Shown piece by piece: positions 23,801 through 32,556 of a stretch of 59,256 bases of DNA. A program made the translations under genes and the position numbers. The notes beneath the pieces are model-generated. The model was not told where the DNA came from. It searched no databases and saw only the letters and a program-made list of their open reading frames with translations. The DNA comes from an uncultured bacterium (lineage in GTDB: Bacteria; Cyanobacteriota; Vampirovibrionia; Gastranaerophilales; Gastranaerophilaceae), in contig CASFGO010000026.1 in assembly GCA_949294335.1 (NCBI GenBank), positions 1 to 59,256 of the forward strand, read 5' to 3'. Positions within the stretch are counted from its first letter, which is position 1. Every line of letters begins with the position of its first letter.

Positions 23801-25083
23801 TATTTATTTAAAAACCTTTTAACCCAACCTTCAACAACTTTAAGTGGTGAACGAGTTAGGGCAAGGCTCCATTCCGGAACATTTTTTGTAATAACTGATA
23901 ATGCTCCAACATTTGCTCCGTCTTTTATTTCAACAGGAGCAACAAGTACAGAATTTGAACCTATTTTTACGTCGTTACCTAGAGTTGTTTTGCTTTTAAC
24001 TTTTGTTAGAGGGTTATAATTTGCAGTAATTGTACCTGCTCCTATGTTTACTCTTTCCCCGATTTCAGAATCTCCAATATAGCTTAGATGACAAGCATTT
24101 GTATTTTTATGTATTGTTGATTTTTTTACTTCTACAAAATTTCCTACTTTTACACCGTCTTCAAGGATTACATCACCTCTTAGATGAGCAAAAGGTCCTA
24201 TTTTACAATCTGAGCCGATTTTATTTTTTCCGGAGATATAACAGCTAGGATAAATTATAGTATCAGCGCCGATTTCTGTTTCTGTACTAATCCAAGTTGT
24301 TTCAGGATCAACAATTGTAACTCCATTTTCCATATGTTTTTGAAGAGTTCTTCTGTTTAGAATTTTTGATGCTTCTGCAAGGTGAATTTTTGAATTAATT
24401 CCAAAAATTTCTTCGTTATTTTCAAGTGGGTTTGCATTAACGCTTAATCCGTTATTGTTACCCCATTCAATAATATCTGTTAAATAGTATTCGCCTTGAG
24501 CGTTATTTGTTTTTAGTTGAGAGAATGCAGGTTTTATTTTTGCCCAGTTTAAGCAATAGATACCAGCGTTAACTTCTTTTATTTTCTTTTGTTCATCAGT
24601 TGCGTCTTTTTCTTCAACGATAGAATTTAGTGAGTTATCTGAATTTCTGATAATTCTTCCATAGTTTGTAGGGTTATCAAAAATAGCACTCATAACTGTA
24701 ATATCAGAATTAACTGATTTATGATACTCGATGAATTTTTTAAGAGTTTCAGAAGTAATAAGAGGAGTATCTCCGCATAGGATAACAACTTCACCATCAA
24801 AATCTTCTAAATAAGGACAAACCATGCTAACTGCATGCCCTGTTCCCAATTGAGGTGATTGAAGAACAGTTTTAGCATTTGTATAATTAGATTTGATGTA
24901 TTCTTCAACTCTTTCTGCTTGGTGTCCTACAATTACGAATGATTCATCAATAAGTCCTGTATTATTAACAGCATCGATAACGTAACCTACAAGAGTTTTA
25001 TCAAAAATTTGATGCAGAACTTTAGGTGTTTTAGATTTCATTCTAGTACCTTTACCTGCTGCTAATATAACTGATTTAATCAT
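23800..25083 (-). CDS. glmU: bifunctional GlmU: N-acetylglucosamine-1-phosphate uridyltransferase / glucosamine-1-phosphate acetyltransferase
   Basis: GlmU makes UDP-GlcNAc for peptidoglycan and surface glycans. The N-terminal nucleotidyltransferase has LAAGKGTRMKSKTPKVLHQI, QLGTGHAV and CGDTPL; the C-terminal left-handed beta-helix has hexapeptide repeats and the acetyltransferase HLSYIGDSEIG and NIGAGTITANYNPLTK motifs. I chose the ATG at 25083 because GGAGGG lies 8 bases before it, giving 427 residues, slightly shorter than the usual ~450-460 at the C-terminal tail. It is translationally coupled to the downstream Fe-S protein gene. Confidence 0.95.
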   Translation of the reverse strand: MIKSVILAAGKGTRMKSKTPKVLHQIFDKTLVGYVIDAVNNTGLIDESFVIVGHQAERVEEYIKSNYTNAKTVLQSPQLGTGHAVSMVCPYLEDFDGEVVILCGDTPLITSETLKKFIEYHKSVNSDITVMSAIFDNPTNYGRIIRNSDNSLNSIVEEKDATDEQKKIKEVNAGIYCLNWAKIKPAFSQLKTNNAQGEYYLTDIIEWGNNNGLSVNANPLENNEEIFGINSKIHLAEASKILNRRTLQKHMENGVTIVDPETTWISTETEIGADTIIYPSCYISGKNKIGSDCKIGPFAHLRGDVILEDGVKVGNFVEVKKSTIHKNTNACHLSYIGDSEIGERVNIGAGTITANYNPLTKVKSKTTLGNDVKIGSNSVLVAPVEIKDGANVGALSVITKNVPEWSLALTRSPLKVVEGWVKRFLNK

Positions 25084-25204
25084 TCTCATTCCCTCCATTT
25101 TTCTTCATTTTATCAAGAACAGGATTGGGGGTAAATAAAAATCAAAATAAATTATATTTTTAATTGTTATTTACAGTTTTATTAAAAAGTTGTATAATAA
25201 TTTT

Positions 25205-25300
25205 ACTTATTCAAGGAAAGTAGGGTGCAAGTCCCTCACTGGTCCGCAGCCGTTACAGTCGGAACGCTTGTTTAAAGTTGTACTTACGAGACTAGGAGAT
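25205..25300 (+). promoter_or_regulatory. cobalamin-type riboswitch upstream of nrdD
   Basis: The segment AGGGTGCAAGTCCCTCACTG followed by GTCCGCAGCCGTTACAGTCGG matches the conserved core of cobalamin riboswitches (GGTG-AA-TCC ... CCGC-ACTGT). A degenerate 3' element (TACGAGACTAGGAG) merges with the nrdD ribosome binding site AGGAG, suggesting translational control. The target, a B12-independent reductase, is a known sort of B12-riboswitch client. Family membership is by eye; the B12 box deviates from consensus. Confidence 0.68.
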
Positions 25301-25307
25301 TTTTATT

Positions 25308-27146
25308 ATGAAAAATGCAATGAGAAGAGATGCCAATGTTGTTGGCTTACAAGCTGTTAGAGAAAATTTTGTTTCTAATCCAAAACAATTTATGGATGAA
25401 AGTGTTTTACTTGTTGAAAAGTATTTGAATAAATTGGATTGGAAAGTTAATGAGAATTCTAATATGGATTATTCAATTCAAGGTTTGAATAATTATTTAG
25501 CATCTGAAATCAGCAAAAAATATTGGCTTAATAAGGTTTATAACTCAGAAATTAGAAATGCACATTTATCAGGTGATATTCATATCCATGATTTAAATAT
25601 TATATCTGTATATTGTGTAGGGTGGGATTTAAAAGATTTATTGATGGAAGGTTTTACAGGTGTTAAGGGAAAAGTTGAATCTGCTCCTGCAAAACATTTT
25701 CGCTCAGCTTTAGGTCAGGTTGTTAATTTTATGTACACAATGCAAGGAGAGGCTGCAGGAGCTCAAGCTTTTTCTAACTTTGATACATTGTTAGCCCCAT
25801 TTATTTATTATGATAATCTTGATTATTCTCAAGTTAAACAAGCTATTCAAGAATTTGTTTTCAATATGAATGTTCCAACTCGTGTTGGATTCCAAACTCC
25901 ATTTACTAATATAACAATGGATTTGACAGTTCCTAGTTATTATGCTGATTTGGCTGTAATTATAGGAGGCGAACCACAAGATAAAACTTATAAAGAATTC
26001 CAAAATGAAATGAATATGCTAAACAAAGCATTTTTTGAAGTAATGATGGAAGGTGACAATTCAGGGCGTGTATTTACTTTCCCTATTCCAACATACAATA
26101 TTACAAAAGATTTCGATTGGGATAATCAAGAATTAAACGGGCTATGGGAAATGACTGCTAAATATGGTATTCCATATTTTTCTAATTTCATCAATTCTGA
26201 TATGAACCCGGAAGATGCTCGTTCAATGTGTTGTAGGTTGAGAATCGATAATCGTGAGTTGGAATATAGAGGCGGTGGTTTATTTGGTTCAAATCCTCTA
26301 ACTGGTTCAGTTGGAGTCGTAACAATAAATCTTCCAAAAATTGCAACTTCTGCTAAAAACAAAGCTGAATTCTTTGAAATTTTAGCTCAAAAAATGGATA
26401 TCGCAAAAGAAAGTTTAGAAATTAAACGTAAGGTTTTAGAGGATTATACAGATAAAAACCTATACCCATATACAAAATTTTATCTAAGAGATATCAAAGC
26501 AAGATATGGTGTTTATTGGAAAAACCATTTTTCAACAATTGGTTTAATCGGTATGAATGAGGCTTGTTTGAATTTCTTAAACGAAGATATCGGAACTCAA
26601 AGAGGTAAGAACTTTGCTGTTGAAGTAATGGATTTTATGAGAGAGAGAATAATCGGCTATCAAAAAGAAACAGGCAACAATTATAACCTTGAAGCAACTC
26701 CTGGTGAGGGAACTTCATATCGCTTGGCTCAATTGGATAATACTAAAAAATATGATTATTATACTAATTCAACTCAATTACCTGTAAATTATACCGATGA
26801 TGTTTTTGAAACTCTTGATCACCAAGATGAACTTCAAACAAAATACACAGGTGGAACAGTTGTACATATTTTTGCAGGAGAAAGAATTACTTCAATAGAA
26901 GCTACAAAAAATCTTGTTAAAAAAGTTTGCTCTAATTATAAGCTTCCATATTTTACATTCTCTCCAACATTCAGCACCTGCCCAAATCATGGATATATTT
27001 CAGGTGAACATTTTAAATGTCCAACTTGTGGAAGTGATTGCGAAGTTTATTCAAGAATTGTTGGTTACATACGCCCTATTAGTCAATGGAATCGTGGGAA
27101 AAAACAAGAATTTAAAGAAAGAAAGACATATAATTTATGTGTATAA
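25308..27146 (+). CDS. nrdD: anaerobic (class III) ribonucleoside-triphosphate reductase
   Basis: The catalytic glycyl-radical enzyme that makes deoxynucleotides under anoxia. Of 612 residues, the core includes HIHDLNIISVYCVGWDLKDL, DLTVPSYYADLAV and TFPIPTYNITKDFDWDN. The C-terminus carries cysteine pairs (CPNHGYISGEHFKCPTCGSD) for Zn binding and the radical site RIVGYIRPI (G586). It starts directly at the reductase core; the N-terminal ATP-cone found in the 712-residue E. coli type is absent, so allosteric control must be simpler. It overlaps nrdG by 10 bases and is preceded by a cobalamin-type riboswitch. Confidence 0.96.
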   Translation: MKNAMRRDANVVGLQAVRENFVSNPKQFMDESVLLVEKYLNKLDWKVNENSNMDYSIQGLNNYLASEISKKYWLNKVYNSEIRNAHLSGDIHIHDLNIISVYCVGWDLKDLLMEGFTGVKGKVESAPAKHFRSALGQVVNFMYTMQGEAAGAQAFSNFDTLLAPFIYYDNLDYSQVKQAIQEFVFNMNVPTRVGFQTPFTNITMDLTVPSYYADLAVIIGGEPQDKTYKEFQNEMNMLNKAFFEVMMEGDNSGRVFTFPIPTYNITKDFDWDNQELNGLWEMTAKYGIPYFSNFINSDMNPEDARSMCCRLRIDNRELEYRGGGLFGSNPLTGSVGVVTINLPKIATSAKNKAEFFEILAQKMDIAKESLEIKRKVLEDYTDKNLYPYTKFYLRDIKARYGVYWKNHFSTIGLIGMNEACLNFLNEDIGTQRGKNFAVEVMDFMRERIIGYQKETGNNYNLEATPGEGTSYRLAQLDNTKKYDYYTNSTQLPVNYTDDVFETLDHQDELQTKYTGGTVVHIFAGERITSIEATKNLVKKVCSNYKLPYFTFSPTFSTCPNHGYISGEHFKCPTCGSDCEVYSRIVGYIRPISQWNRGKKQEFKERKTYNLCV

Positions 27147-27817
27147 AAATAGGTGGAGTCCAGAAGTTTTCACTTCTGGACTATCCTGATAAAATTTCTG
27201 CAATAATTTTTACCTCAGGTTGCAATTTCCGTTGTGGTTATTGTCATAATCCTGAGTTATTTTCTTCTAATTCTGAATGGGACGAAGAAAAAGTTTTGCA
27301 ATTTTTAAACACAAGACAAGGGAAATTGGACGGAGTTGTTATAACAGGTGGAGAACCTACAATTCATAAGGGATTACCTGAGTTTATAAAAAAAATTAAA
27401 TCATTAAATTTTTCAGTAAAGCTTGATACAAACGGAACAAATCCTCATATGCTAAAAGATTTGATACAATCAAATTTGATTGATTATGTCGCTATGGATA
27501 TAAAAGCTCCATTATCAAAATATAAAATGATAACAGGGATTGAACCTATTGGAGTAGATGAAAGTATAGAATTTTTATTAAAAGAAAAAATCCCTTATGA
27601 ATTTAGAACAACAGCATTATCTTCACAATTATTAATAAAAGATTTTGAAGAAATAGGTAAGCTAATATCAGGTGCTGACAAGTATTTCATCCAAAAATTT
27701 GTCCCATCTAAAATATTGGATAATAATTTATTAGCCGATAAGGGGTATACAGAATCAGAAATAAAATGTATAATGAACATATTAAAACTGTATATAAAAA
27801 GTGTAGGTATACGTTAA
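27137..27817 (+). CDS. nrdG: anaerobic ribonucleotide reductase activase (radical SAM)
   Basis: A 226-residue activating enzyme that installs the glycyl radical on NrdD. The radical SAM motif is CNFRCGYC (C-x3-C-x2-C) after SLLDYPDKISAIIFTSG; the SAM-binding GGE motif is TGGEPT. The start lies inside nrdD (10-base overlap), so the two are co-translated. The protein is longer than the E. coli activase (154 aa) and resembles the longer pyruvate-formate-lyase-activase-like NrdG type. Confidence 0.95.
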   Translation: MCIKIGGVQKFSLLDYPDKISAIIFTSGCNFRCGYCHNPELFSSNSEWDEEKVLQFLNTRQGKLDGVVITGGEPTIHKGLPEFIKKIKSLNFSVKLDTNGTNPHMLKDLIQSNLIDYVAMDIKAPLSKYKMITGIEPIGVDESIEFLLKEKIPYEFRTTALSSQLLIKDFEEIGKLISGADKYFIQKFVPSKILDNNLLADKGYTESEIKCIMNILKLYIKSVGIR

Positions 27818-27903
27818 TATATACTTTTGTAACAATTTTGACTATCACTATTGTAGAAAAAGCAATTTTTATATAATATAATACTTATAAAGTATATACA
27901 GGG

Positions 27904-27924
27904 TAGATATCGTCAACTAGATAT
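27904..27924 (+). promoter_or_regulatory. direct repeat before the RHH gene, possible operator
   Basis: TAGATAT occurs twice (27904-27910, 27918-27924), separated by 7 bases, just before the AAAGGAG ribosome binding site. Ribbon-helix-helix proteins often bind such short repeats in their own promoters. Confidence 0.35.
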
Positions 27925-27940
27925 AAAGGAGAATTAGTTT

Positions 27941-28129
27941 ATGGCAAGAGTATTGATTTCAATGCCTGAAAAGTTTCTAGATGAAATAGACAATGTGGCA
28001 GATAACGAAAATCGTTCACGTTCTGAGTTAATCAGAGAAGCATTAAGAACCTATATTCACAGAAACAGAGTAAGAACATCTAGTTATGCAACCCAAAATG
28101 CACAGTTATTAGAAGCATTATTAGATTAG
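27941..28129 (+). CDS. CopG-type ribbon-helix-helix DNA-binding protein (62 aa)
   Basis: A 62-residue regulator with a classic RHH domain: strand ARVLISMPEKF, helix LDEIDNVADN, turn ENRSRSE, helix LIREALRTYIHRNRV. The C-terminal ~20 residues (TSSYATQNAQLLEALLD) are of the kind that contact a partner. Strong ribosome binding site. No toxin gene follows; the next gene is rsmH after a strong terminator, so this is an orphan regulator that probably controls its own transcription. Confidence 0.88.
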   Translation: MARVLISMPEKFLDEIDNVADNENRSRSELIREALRTYIHRNRVRTSSYATQNAQLLEALLD

Positions 28130-28152
28130 TGTCAACTTAAAAAAGATTCATT

Positions 28153-28180
28153 AAAAGGCGAAACGATTGTTTCGCCTTTT
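28153..28180 (+). terminator. terminator of the RHH gene
   Basis: AAAAGGCGAAAC, loop GATT, GTTTCGCCTTTT: perfect 12-bp stem with T4. Only 21 bases separate it from the rsmH start. Confidence 0.9.
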
Positions 28181-28201
28181 GTGTTGTGTTAGTATTTTTG
28201 T

Positions 28202-29128
28202 ATGGAATTTAGACATTATACAGTAATGAAAAATGAAGCAGTTGATGCTTTAGAATGTGAAGAAGGTAAGATATATGTAGACTGTACCTTAGGTGGTGGC
28301 GGTCATAGCGAATTAATCCTTAAGAGAATATCTCCAACAGGGAAGTTATTTGCATTTGATATAGATGATGATGCAATAAATTATGCTTCTGAAAGATTAA
28401 AAGGATATGACAATTTAACAATAATAAAAGATTCATATACAAATATAAAATCTCAAATGGCAGCGCATGGTGTTGATAAGATTACAGGTGGTGTTTTATT
28501 AGATTTGGGAGCATCTTATCATCAATTAACAAAGGCAGAACGCGGTTTTTCTTTTATGCATAATGCTCCTTTGGATATGAGATTTAACATGGATAGTGAT
28601 TTTTCTGCATATGATGTTGTTAATGGATATTCTGAAGATGAGCTTGTGAAGATATTTTCAGAGTATGGAGAAGAAAGATTTTCAAAACGAATAGCAAAAG
28701 CAATTGTAACAATTCGCGAAAAAAATCCAATCAAGACTACGCTTGAATTAGCCGAATTAATCAAAAAAAGTACGCCAAGAATAAAAAGCTCTATCCACCC
28801 AGCTACGAGAGTATTTCAGGCGATAAGAATAGAGGTTAACGGAGAGCTTAGAAATGTAAATAAAATCTTAACAGATGTCTTGGATTTGTTAGGGTATGGT
28901 GCTATAATATCTGTAATCAGTTTTCATTCCTTGGAGGATAGAATAGTAAAGAGACTATTCAAGTATGAAGCACAAAAGTGCAGATGTAATAATATGATTT
29001 GTACTTGTGAGCCACCAAGAATAGAGCTTGTCAATAGAAAACCTATTGTAGCGTCGGATGAGGAGATAAGAGAAAATCCACCGTCAAGGAGTGCAAAGCT
29101 AAGAGTTGCAAGATATATCAAAGAGTAG
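28202..29128 (+). CDS. rsmH: 16S rRNA (cytosine1402-N4)-methyltransferase
   Basis: RsmH methylates C1402 in the ribosomal P-site and is usually the first gene of the division/cell wall cluster. Motifs: DCTLGGGGHSELIL (SAM binding), FDIDDDAI, LLDLGASYHQLTKAERGFSF, SFHSLEDRIVKR. 308 residues, normal length. The ATG is preceded by no ribosome binding site and lies 21 bases from a strong terminator, so transcription and translation initiation are unusual. Next is an FtsL-like gene, as in other bacteria. Confidence 0.96.
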   Translation: MEFRHYTVMKNEAVDALECEEGKIYVDCTLGGGGHSELILKRISPTGKLFAFDIDDDAINYASERLKGYDNLTIIKDSYTNIKSQMAAHGVDKITGGVLLDLGASYHQLTKAERGFSFMHNAPLDMRFNMDSDFSAYDVVNGYSEDELVKIFSEYGEERFSKRIAKAIVTIREKNPIKTTLELAELIKKSTPRIKSSIHPATRVFQAIRIEVNGELRNVNKILTDVLDLLGYGAIISVISFHSLEDRIVKRLFKYEAQKCRCNNMICTCEPPRIELVNRKPIVASDEEIRENPPSRSAKLRVARYIKE

Positions 29129-29137
29129 GGTAGGACT

Positions 29138-29662
29138 TTGGTAAGAAACTATACAAACAAATCAATGGTTAGTGGGTATGATGTTAATTATTCTAATGTA
29201 TTAACAGATCCAATTCAGCAATCAACCAATGGAAGTATTCAATCTAATAGAGAATTAGGTTATATTAATATTAACGGAAATAAGTCTGATGTTATTGACG
29301 GATATTTCCCAAAGGAAAATTTAGTTAGGGCGATGGCAATAAAAAAAGTAAATAAAACATTATGTGGACTTTTACTTTGTCTTATATTCGTATCGATTAT
29401 AAGTTATTATTTTGTTGTGTCTAGTGAAATAAAATTGAATGAATATAGTCGTCAAACAATAATGTTGAATGATGAAAATGCTGATTTACAGAACCAGTTG
29501 GATAGATTAAAATCATTCAGTAATGTTGATATGACAATGCAGAAAACAAACTTGCTTCAAAAACCAGATAAGGTAATAGAAGCACCGGAAGTTGATGCAA
29601 ATCAGGCAAAACCTGTTCAGTTTGAGACAGAACGCCCATTCTCTTGGTCTATTGGATATTAA
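29138..29662 (+). CDS. FtsL-like single-pass membrane protein
   Basis: A 174-residue bitopic protein: polar N-terminal ~75 residues, one membrane helix (TLCGLLLCLIFVSIISYYFV, about 78-97), then a short coiled coil (YSRQTIMLNDENADLQNQLD RLKSF) and a polar tail. Topology and position right after rsmH fit FtsL, the division protein that works with FtsB/FtsQ, though the sequence itself is too divergent to be sure. The TTG start at 29138 is preceded by TAGGAC; an ATG at 29165 is the alternative. ftsI/mur genes do not follow, so the cluster is broken here. Confidence 0.6.
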   Translation: MVRNYTNKSMVSGYDVNYSNVLTDPIQQSTNGSIQSNRELGYININGNKSDVIDGYFPKENLVRAMAIKKVNKTLCGLLLCLIFVSIISYYFVVSSEIKLNEYSRQTIMLNDENADLQNQLDRLKSFSNVDMTMQKTNLLQKPDKVIEAPEVDANQAKPVQFETERPFSWSIGY

Positions 29663-29699
29663 TTTTTACAAGTATTAATATTTTTTATATAATTGGTTT

Positions 29700-31043
29700 A
29701 TGAAAATATGTTTTATTCCTATAGATAATAGACCTGTTTGTTATAATTTAGCAGTTGATATTGCTGCAATAGACAAAGATATTGAATTATTTATTCCTCC
29801 TCGTGAGTTTTTAGGCTCATTAACTAAATATGCTGATGTGGATAAAATTTATGAATGGTTCAAAGAATTACCTCAAGTAGACAAGGTTATTTTATCATTG
29901 GATACAATTGCTTATGGAGGTTTAATTCCATCAAGACGAGCAAATTATTCAGAGAAAGAAATAAAAGAAAGAGTTTTAAAATTCCGCTCAGAATGGGTAA
30001 AAAGAAAAGCTAAAGTTTTGGCATTTTCTAGTATTATGAGGATTTCTAATAATAATTATAATGAAGAAGAAAAAGAGTATTGGAAAGATTATGGAACAAG
30101 AATTTTTGAATACTCATATAATACTCATAAATGTAGTTTAGGAAATTTAGGCAGTCCTATTCAAAATTTAATTCCTAAAAGTATATTGAATGATTATTTA
30201 ATGACTCGTCAGAGAAACTTTAATATTAATAAGATGTATCTTGAATGGCAAAAATTGGGATATTTTGATGAACTGATTTTTTCTAAAGATGATTGTGCAG
30301 AATATGGTTTTAATGTAAAAGAAGCAAAAGAATTAGAAAAATTAGGTGGAAAAGTAATTACAGGAGCGGATGAAATTCCTATAAGTTTGTTATCAAGGTC
30401 AATTGAAAAGAAACTTTCAGTTAATCCTATTTTTATAGAAGATGATTCAAAGGATTTGATTTCAAATTATGAAGATGTATCAATAGAAAAATCAGTATTA
30501 AACCAATTAAATTTGGCAGGAATAGAAGTTAAAAAAGATGCTGATATTACTTTGATAGTGAATAATTTTAAAGATCATCAAGGCGAAATTATAATGAAAA
30601 GACCTACAGAATTATTTTCAGGAGATATAAAATTGCCTGATAGTCCTTATATGATAGCAGATGTAAGAAATGCTAATGGTGCAGATAATAATTTTGTAGA
30701 AAAAATATTGCCACAAATAAATTTAGATAATTTTTATGGCTATAGTGCTTGGAATACTTCTGCAAATAGTTTAGGAACATTGATTTGTGTTGCAAAAATA
30801 AAATTCAATGCAAAAGAATATGATGATAAAGCATTTAAAAAAGTTCAAATGATAAGATTTTTAGATGATTGGGCTTATCAAGCAAATGTAAGACAAATGA
30901 TAGATAAACCTCAAGATATCAAAAATTATATGAAACTATTTGAAGAAAAAATAAGTAAAGTTTTAGATATTGAAATCAAAAACAATTATACTTACCCCTG
31001 GGATAGGTTGTTTGAAGTAGAGGTTGTAGATGAGTCTGTTTGA
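29700..31043 (+). CDS. DUF4127 family protein
   Basis: A 447-residue cytoplasmic protein of the DUF4127 family: start MKICFIPIDNRPVCYNLAVD, then SLDTIAYGGLIPSRRANYSE and GYSAWNTSANSLGTLICVAK, all typical. Conserved D, N and R residues suggest an enzyme acting on sugars or nucleotides, but no activity is known to me. Its end overlaps mntP by 14 bases, so the two are co-expressed. Confidence 0.85.
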   Translation: MKICFIPIDNRPVCYNLAVDIAAIDKDIELFIPPREFLGSLTKYADVDKIYEWFKELPQVDKVILSLDTIAYGGLIPSRRANYSEKEIKERVLKFRSEWVKRKAKVLAFSSIMRISNNNYNEEEKEYWKDYGTRIFEYSYNTHKCSLGNLGSPIQNLIPKSILNDYLMTRQRNFNINKMYLEWQKLGYFDELIFSKDDCAEYGFNVKEAKELEKLGGKVITGADEIPISLLSRSIEKKLSVNPIFIEDDSKDLISNYEDVSIEKSVLNQLNLAGIEVKKDADITLIVNNFKDHQGEIIMKRPTELFSGDIKLPDSPYMIADVRNANGADNNFVEKILPQINLDNFYGYSAWNTSANSLGTLICVAKIKFNAKEYDDKAFKKVQMIRFLDDWAYQANVRQMIDKPQDIKNYMKLFEEKISKVLDIEIKNNYTYPWDRLFEVEVVDESV

Positions 31044-31584
31044 TATAGTTTTATTGGCAATAGCTTTGTCTATTGATGCTTGTGTTGTTTCATTTTCTTA
31101 TGGAACAAAATTAACAAAAAATATTTTAAAATCATCAATTCTTTTGGCTTTATTTACAGGAGTTTTTCAATCTTTGATGCCATATTTAGGTGGTGTTTTT
31201 ACTAATATTGTAAGGATTTATATAGAGCCTTTTTCAAAATGGATTGTATTTGGGATATTTATGTATTTAGGAATTAATTTTATAAAAGAAGCATGGAATA
31301 AAAATAAAGAGTCTGAACCAAGTGAAAATGAATCAGTGTTAACTTATACAACATTATTTTTGATTGCAGTTGCGACAAGTATTGATGCTTTTTCAGCTGG
31401 GATTACATTATGTTTAAATTTAAAATGTATAATATTTCCTGTAATTTTAATAGGTGTAGTAACTTTTATAAATTCATTAATAGGTTTTTATTCAGGTCGT
31501 GCTTTTCGACAATTCAACCCTAATTGTCTTGATATTGTTGGAGGTCTTATTTTAATCGCTCTTGCAATAAAAGTTATAATTTAG
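31030..31584 (+). CDS. mntP: MntP-type manganese efflux pump
   Basis: A 184-residue, six-helix inner-membrane protein of the MntP (DUF204) family, which exports Mn2+. Two inverted repeats carry the signatures LSIDACVVSFSYG and TSIDAFSAGITLC, with the metal-coordinating Asp residues. It starts inside the DUF4127 gene. No Mn-sensing yybP-ykoY riboswitch is visible, because it lies within an operon. Confidence 0.88.
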   Translation: MSLFDIVLLAIALSIDACVVSFSYGTKLTKNILKSSILLALFTGVFQSLMPYLGGVFTNIVRIYIEPFSKWIVFGIFMYLGINFIKEAWNKNKESEPSENESVLTYTTLFLIAVATSIDAFSAGITLCLNLKCIIFPVILIGVVTFINSLIGFYSGRAFRQFNPNCLDIVGGLILIALAIKVII

Positions 31585-31618
31585 TAGAATAAATCGAAAA
31601 TAAGAAAAGAGGTTATTT

Positions 31619-32293
31619 ATGAGAGCATTATTAATTATTTTGAGTTTATTTGCATTTATGAATATGTCTTTTGCAGCTCCATACAGAGGTGATGCAAGAA
31701 CCGCAAGAATCCCAGCTGGAACAGCCTTTGACTTACAGTTAATGCAAACTGTTGATACAATGGCAAATCAAGAAGGCGATGTTTGTAATTTTGTGTTGTT
31801 AAATGATCAAAAATATCAAAATAATGTAGTTTTACCTGCTGGTTCAATTGTAAGAGGAAGTATTTCAAGAATAAAAACAGCGAAAATGTGCTCAAGAGGT
31901 GCAGTTTTATATATTGATTTTGACCATATAGTAACTCCAACAGGAAGACAAATTCCATTAAGTTTAGGGTTTGTAGGGATTCCAAAAATGACATACGATG
32001 GTGGTATTTATAATCAAAAAGGTTATGGTGAAGCTGTTCAACAAAATTGGGATAAATGTGTTGATATTACAAAAAAATCAACAAATTATGGTTTAAAAGC
32101 CGGAGAATCTGCTCCTGGAATACAGTATGTAACATGCCCTGTATGTGCAATAGGTGGTGCATTTGGTGGTGGATGTTATCTAATTGGTGATAGTATTATT
32201 GATTTATTTAGAAGAGGTGAAGATGTATCTTTTACAAAAGGTACAGTGTTTAAAACAAAATTAACACAACCAATAGATGTTCCAGTTAATTAA
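31619..32293 (+). CDS. secreted protein with the SLH-family C-terminal module
   Basis: A 224-residue exported protein: signal peptide MRALLIILSLFAFMNMSFAA, then a beta-rich domain with IPAGTAFDLQLMQTVDTMAN, VLPAGSIVRGSISRIKTAKM, and TPTGRQIPLSLGF. This is the module that ends the three SLH proteins, here without SLH repeats. Later there are cysteines (TCPVCAIGGAFGGGC) and SFTKGTVFKTKLTQPIDVPV as a closing strand. It lies 34 bases after mntP. It probably acts in the envelope; role unknown. Confidence 0.75.
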   Translation: MRALLIILSLFAFMNMSFAAPYRGDARTARIPAGTAFDLQLMQTVDTMANQEGDVCNFVLLNDQKYQNNVVLPAGSIVRGSISRIKTAKMCSRGAVLYIDFDHIVTPTGRQIPLSLGFVGIPKMTYDGGIYNQKGYGEAVQQNWDKCVDITKKSTNYGLKAGESAPGIQYVTCPVCAIGGAFGGGCYLIGDSIIDLFRRGEDVSFTKGTVFKTKLTQPIDVPVN

Positions 32294-32445
32294 TTATTAT
32301 CAAATTTTTCTTTAATTGGACATTCTTCATCTACCCAAACAAGTGTTATATAATTTGGCATCGCAAACGGATTTGTTTTCGGTGCCATTTTATCGATAGA
32401 ATCTATTTTTTTATTTAGTGTTTTGAAAAAATTTATTATTTCCAT
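32290..32445 (-). CDS. possible 51-residue protein
   Basis: An open frame encodes MEIINFFKTLNKKIDSIDKM then APKTNPFAMPNYITLVWVDE and ECPIKEKFDNN. The composition is protein-like and it ends 4 bases inside the convergent gene, but there is no ribosome binding site. An inverted repeat covers the start codon (32437-32467). I cannot assign a function. Confidence 0.4.
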   Translation of the reverse strand: MEIINFFKTLNKKIDSIDKMAPKTNPFAMPNYITLVWVDEECPIKEKFDNN

Positions 32446-32467
32446 AATTCTATTATTTATGGAAATA
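32437..32467. promoter_or_regulatory. inverted repeat over the start of a possible small gene
   Basis: TATTTCCATAA and TTATGGAAATA (11-base arms) with a 9-base loop. On the minus strand it includes the ATG of the 51-residue frame, so it might block translation or be an operator. Confidence 0.4.
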
Positions 32468-32556
32468 TTTAATATTAATGAGTAAAAATATTAATTTTTT
32501 TAATTTCTATTATTATCCATGTCGACTAAGTATATTTTTTCTGCTAAAATTCGTTT

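Noticed and set aside
23800..25083. truncation of GlmU
   Set aside because: The protein is ~25 residues shorter than usual but all catalytic motifs and the acetyltransferase helix are intact, so it is within family variation.
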